Shown in pieces: positions 15,329-15,367 of a DNA stretch of 15,367 nucleotides. The position numbers were made by a program, and so were the translations under genes. Location: the NCBI GenBank assembly GCA_937880795.1, contig CALGRQ010000228.1:1-15367 (forward strand), written 5' to 3'. The notes below the pieces were generated by a model, which saw only the letters and a program-made list of their open reading frames with translations, was not told the DNA's origin and made no database searches. Position 1 is the first letter of the stretch. Every line of letters begins with the position of its first letter. The stretch comes from an uncultured Dyadobacter sp. GTDB lineage: Bacteria > Bacteroidota > Bacteroidia > Cytophagales > Spirosomataceae.

Positions 15329-15367
15329 TTGAATATATTTAAAGGATTTCAACTGCTCTTTTACCAT

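Noticed and set aside
14925..15332. A 135-codon plus-strand open frame opposite the NTF2-like gene
   Set aside because: It is antisense to a gene with a clear signal peptide and recognisable fold; its protein has no domain-like pattern, and it reads through the other gene's conserved codons.
1..15367. Mobile element, phage, CRISPR array or defence island
   Set aside because: No transposase, integrase, terminal inverted repeats, repeat-spacer pattern or known defence proteins; gene types and composition look uniformly chromosomal.

Overview
The window looks like chromosomal DNA of a Bacteroidota bacterium, most likely of the Sphingobacteriaceae/Chitinophagaceae type; the family is an inference. 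Three things support the phylum. First, several upstream regions carry the Bacteroidota-type promoter, TTG about 19-21 nt before TAnnTTTG. Second, the M1 peptidase ends in a type IX secretion (T9SS) C-terminal sorting domain. Third, a small lipoprotein has a Cys-Ser-Lys-Asp-Asp start like the Bacteroidota surface-export signal. I see no insertion sequence, phage, CRISPR, rRNA or tRNA.

Left part (1-3115): the 3' two-thirds of a FabF-type ketosynthase runs off the left edge and converges on a Cof-type HAD phosphatase gene across a strong two-way terminator. Next come a RarD-like EamA transporter (+) and, convergent with it, a small two-helix membrane protein.

Middle (3148-7052): a phytanoyl-CoA-dioxygenase-like Fe(II)/2-oxoglutarate enzyme is cotranscribed with the small membrane protein. 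It is divergent from a cupin/AraC-type regulator that probably controls it. The regulator gene overlaps tail-to-tail with a three-gene minus-strand operon: acyl carrier protein, UbiA-like integral membrane protein, and SAM methyltransferase. This operon is the most interesting part of the window. Its composition suggests membrane-associated modification of an ACP-bound or polyprenyl/acyl-aromatic substrate, but its UbiA-like member lacks the canonical first Asp-rich motif.

Right part (7342-14202): four consecutive plus-strand genes, mostly with their own promoters or terminators. They encode an exported M28 (carboxypeptidase Q-like) peptidase, a T9SS-secreted M1 aminopeptidase-like protein, a cytosolic M17 leucyl aminopeptidase and an ATP-grasp ligase. 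The three peptidases would cover outside, envelope and cytoplasm, which fits peptide scavenging, although they are separate transcription units. The window ends with a putative surface lipoprotein (+) converging through a terminator on an exported NTF2/DUF4440-like protein (-).

Several starts were moved inward from the longest open frame, because the inner ATG directly precedes a signal peptide or first membrane helix: EamA 1919, M1 peptidase 9057, lipoprotein 14292, NTF2-like 15328.
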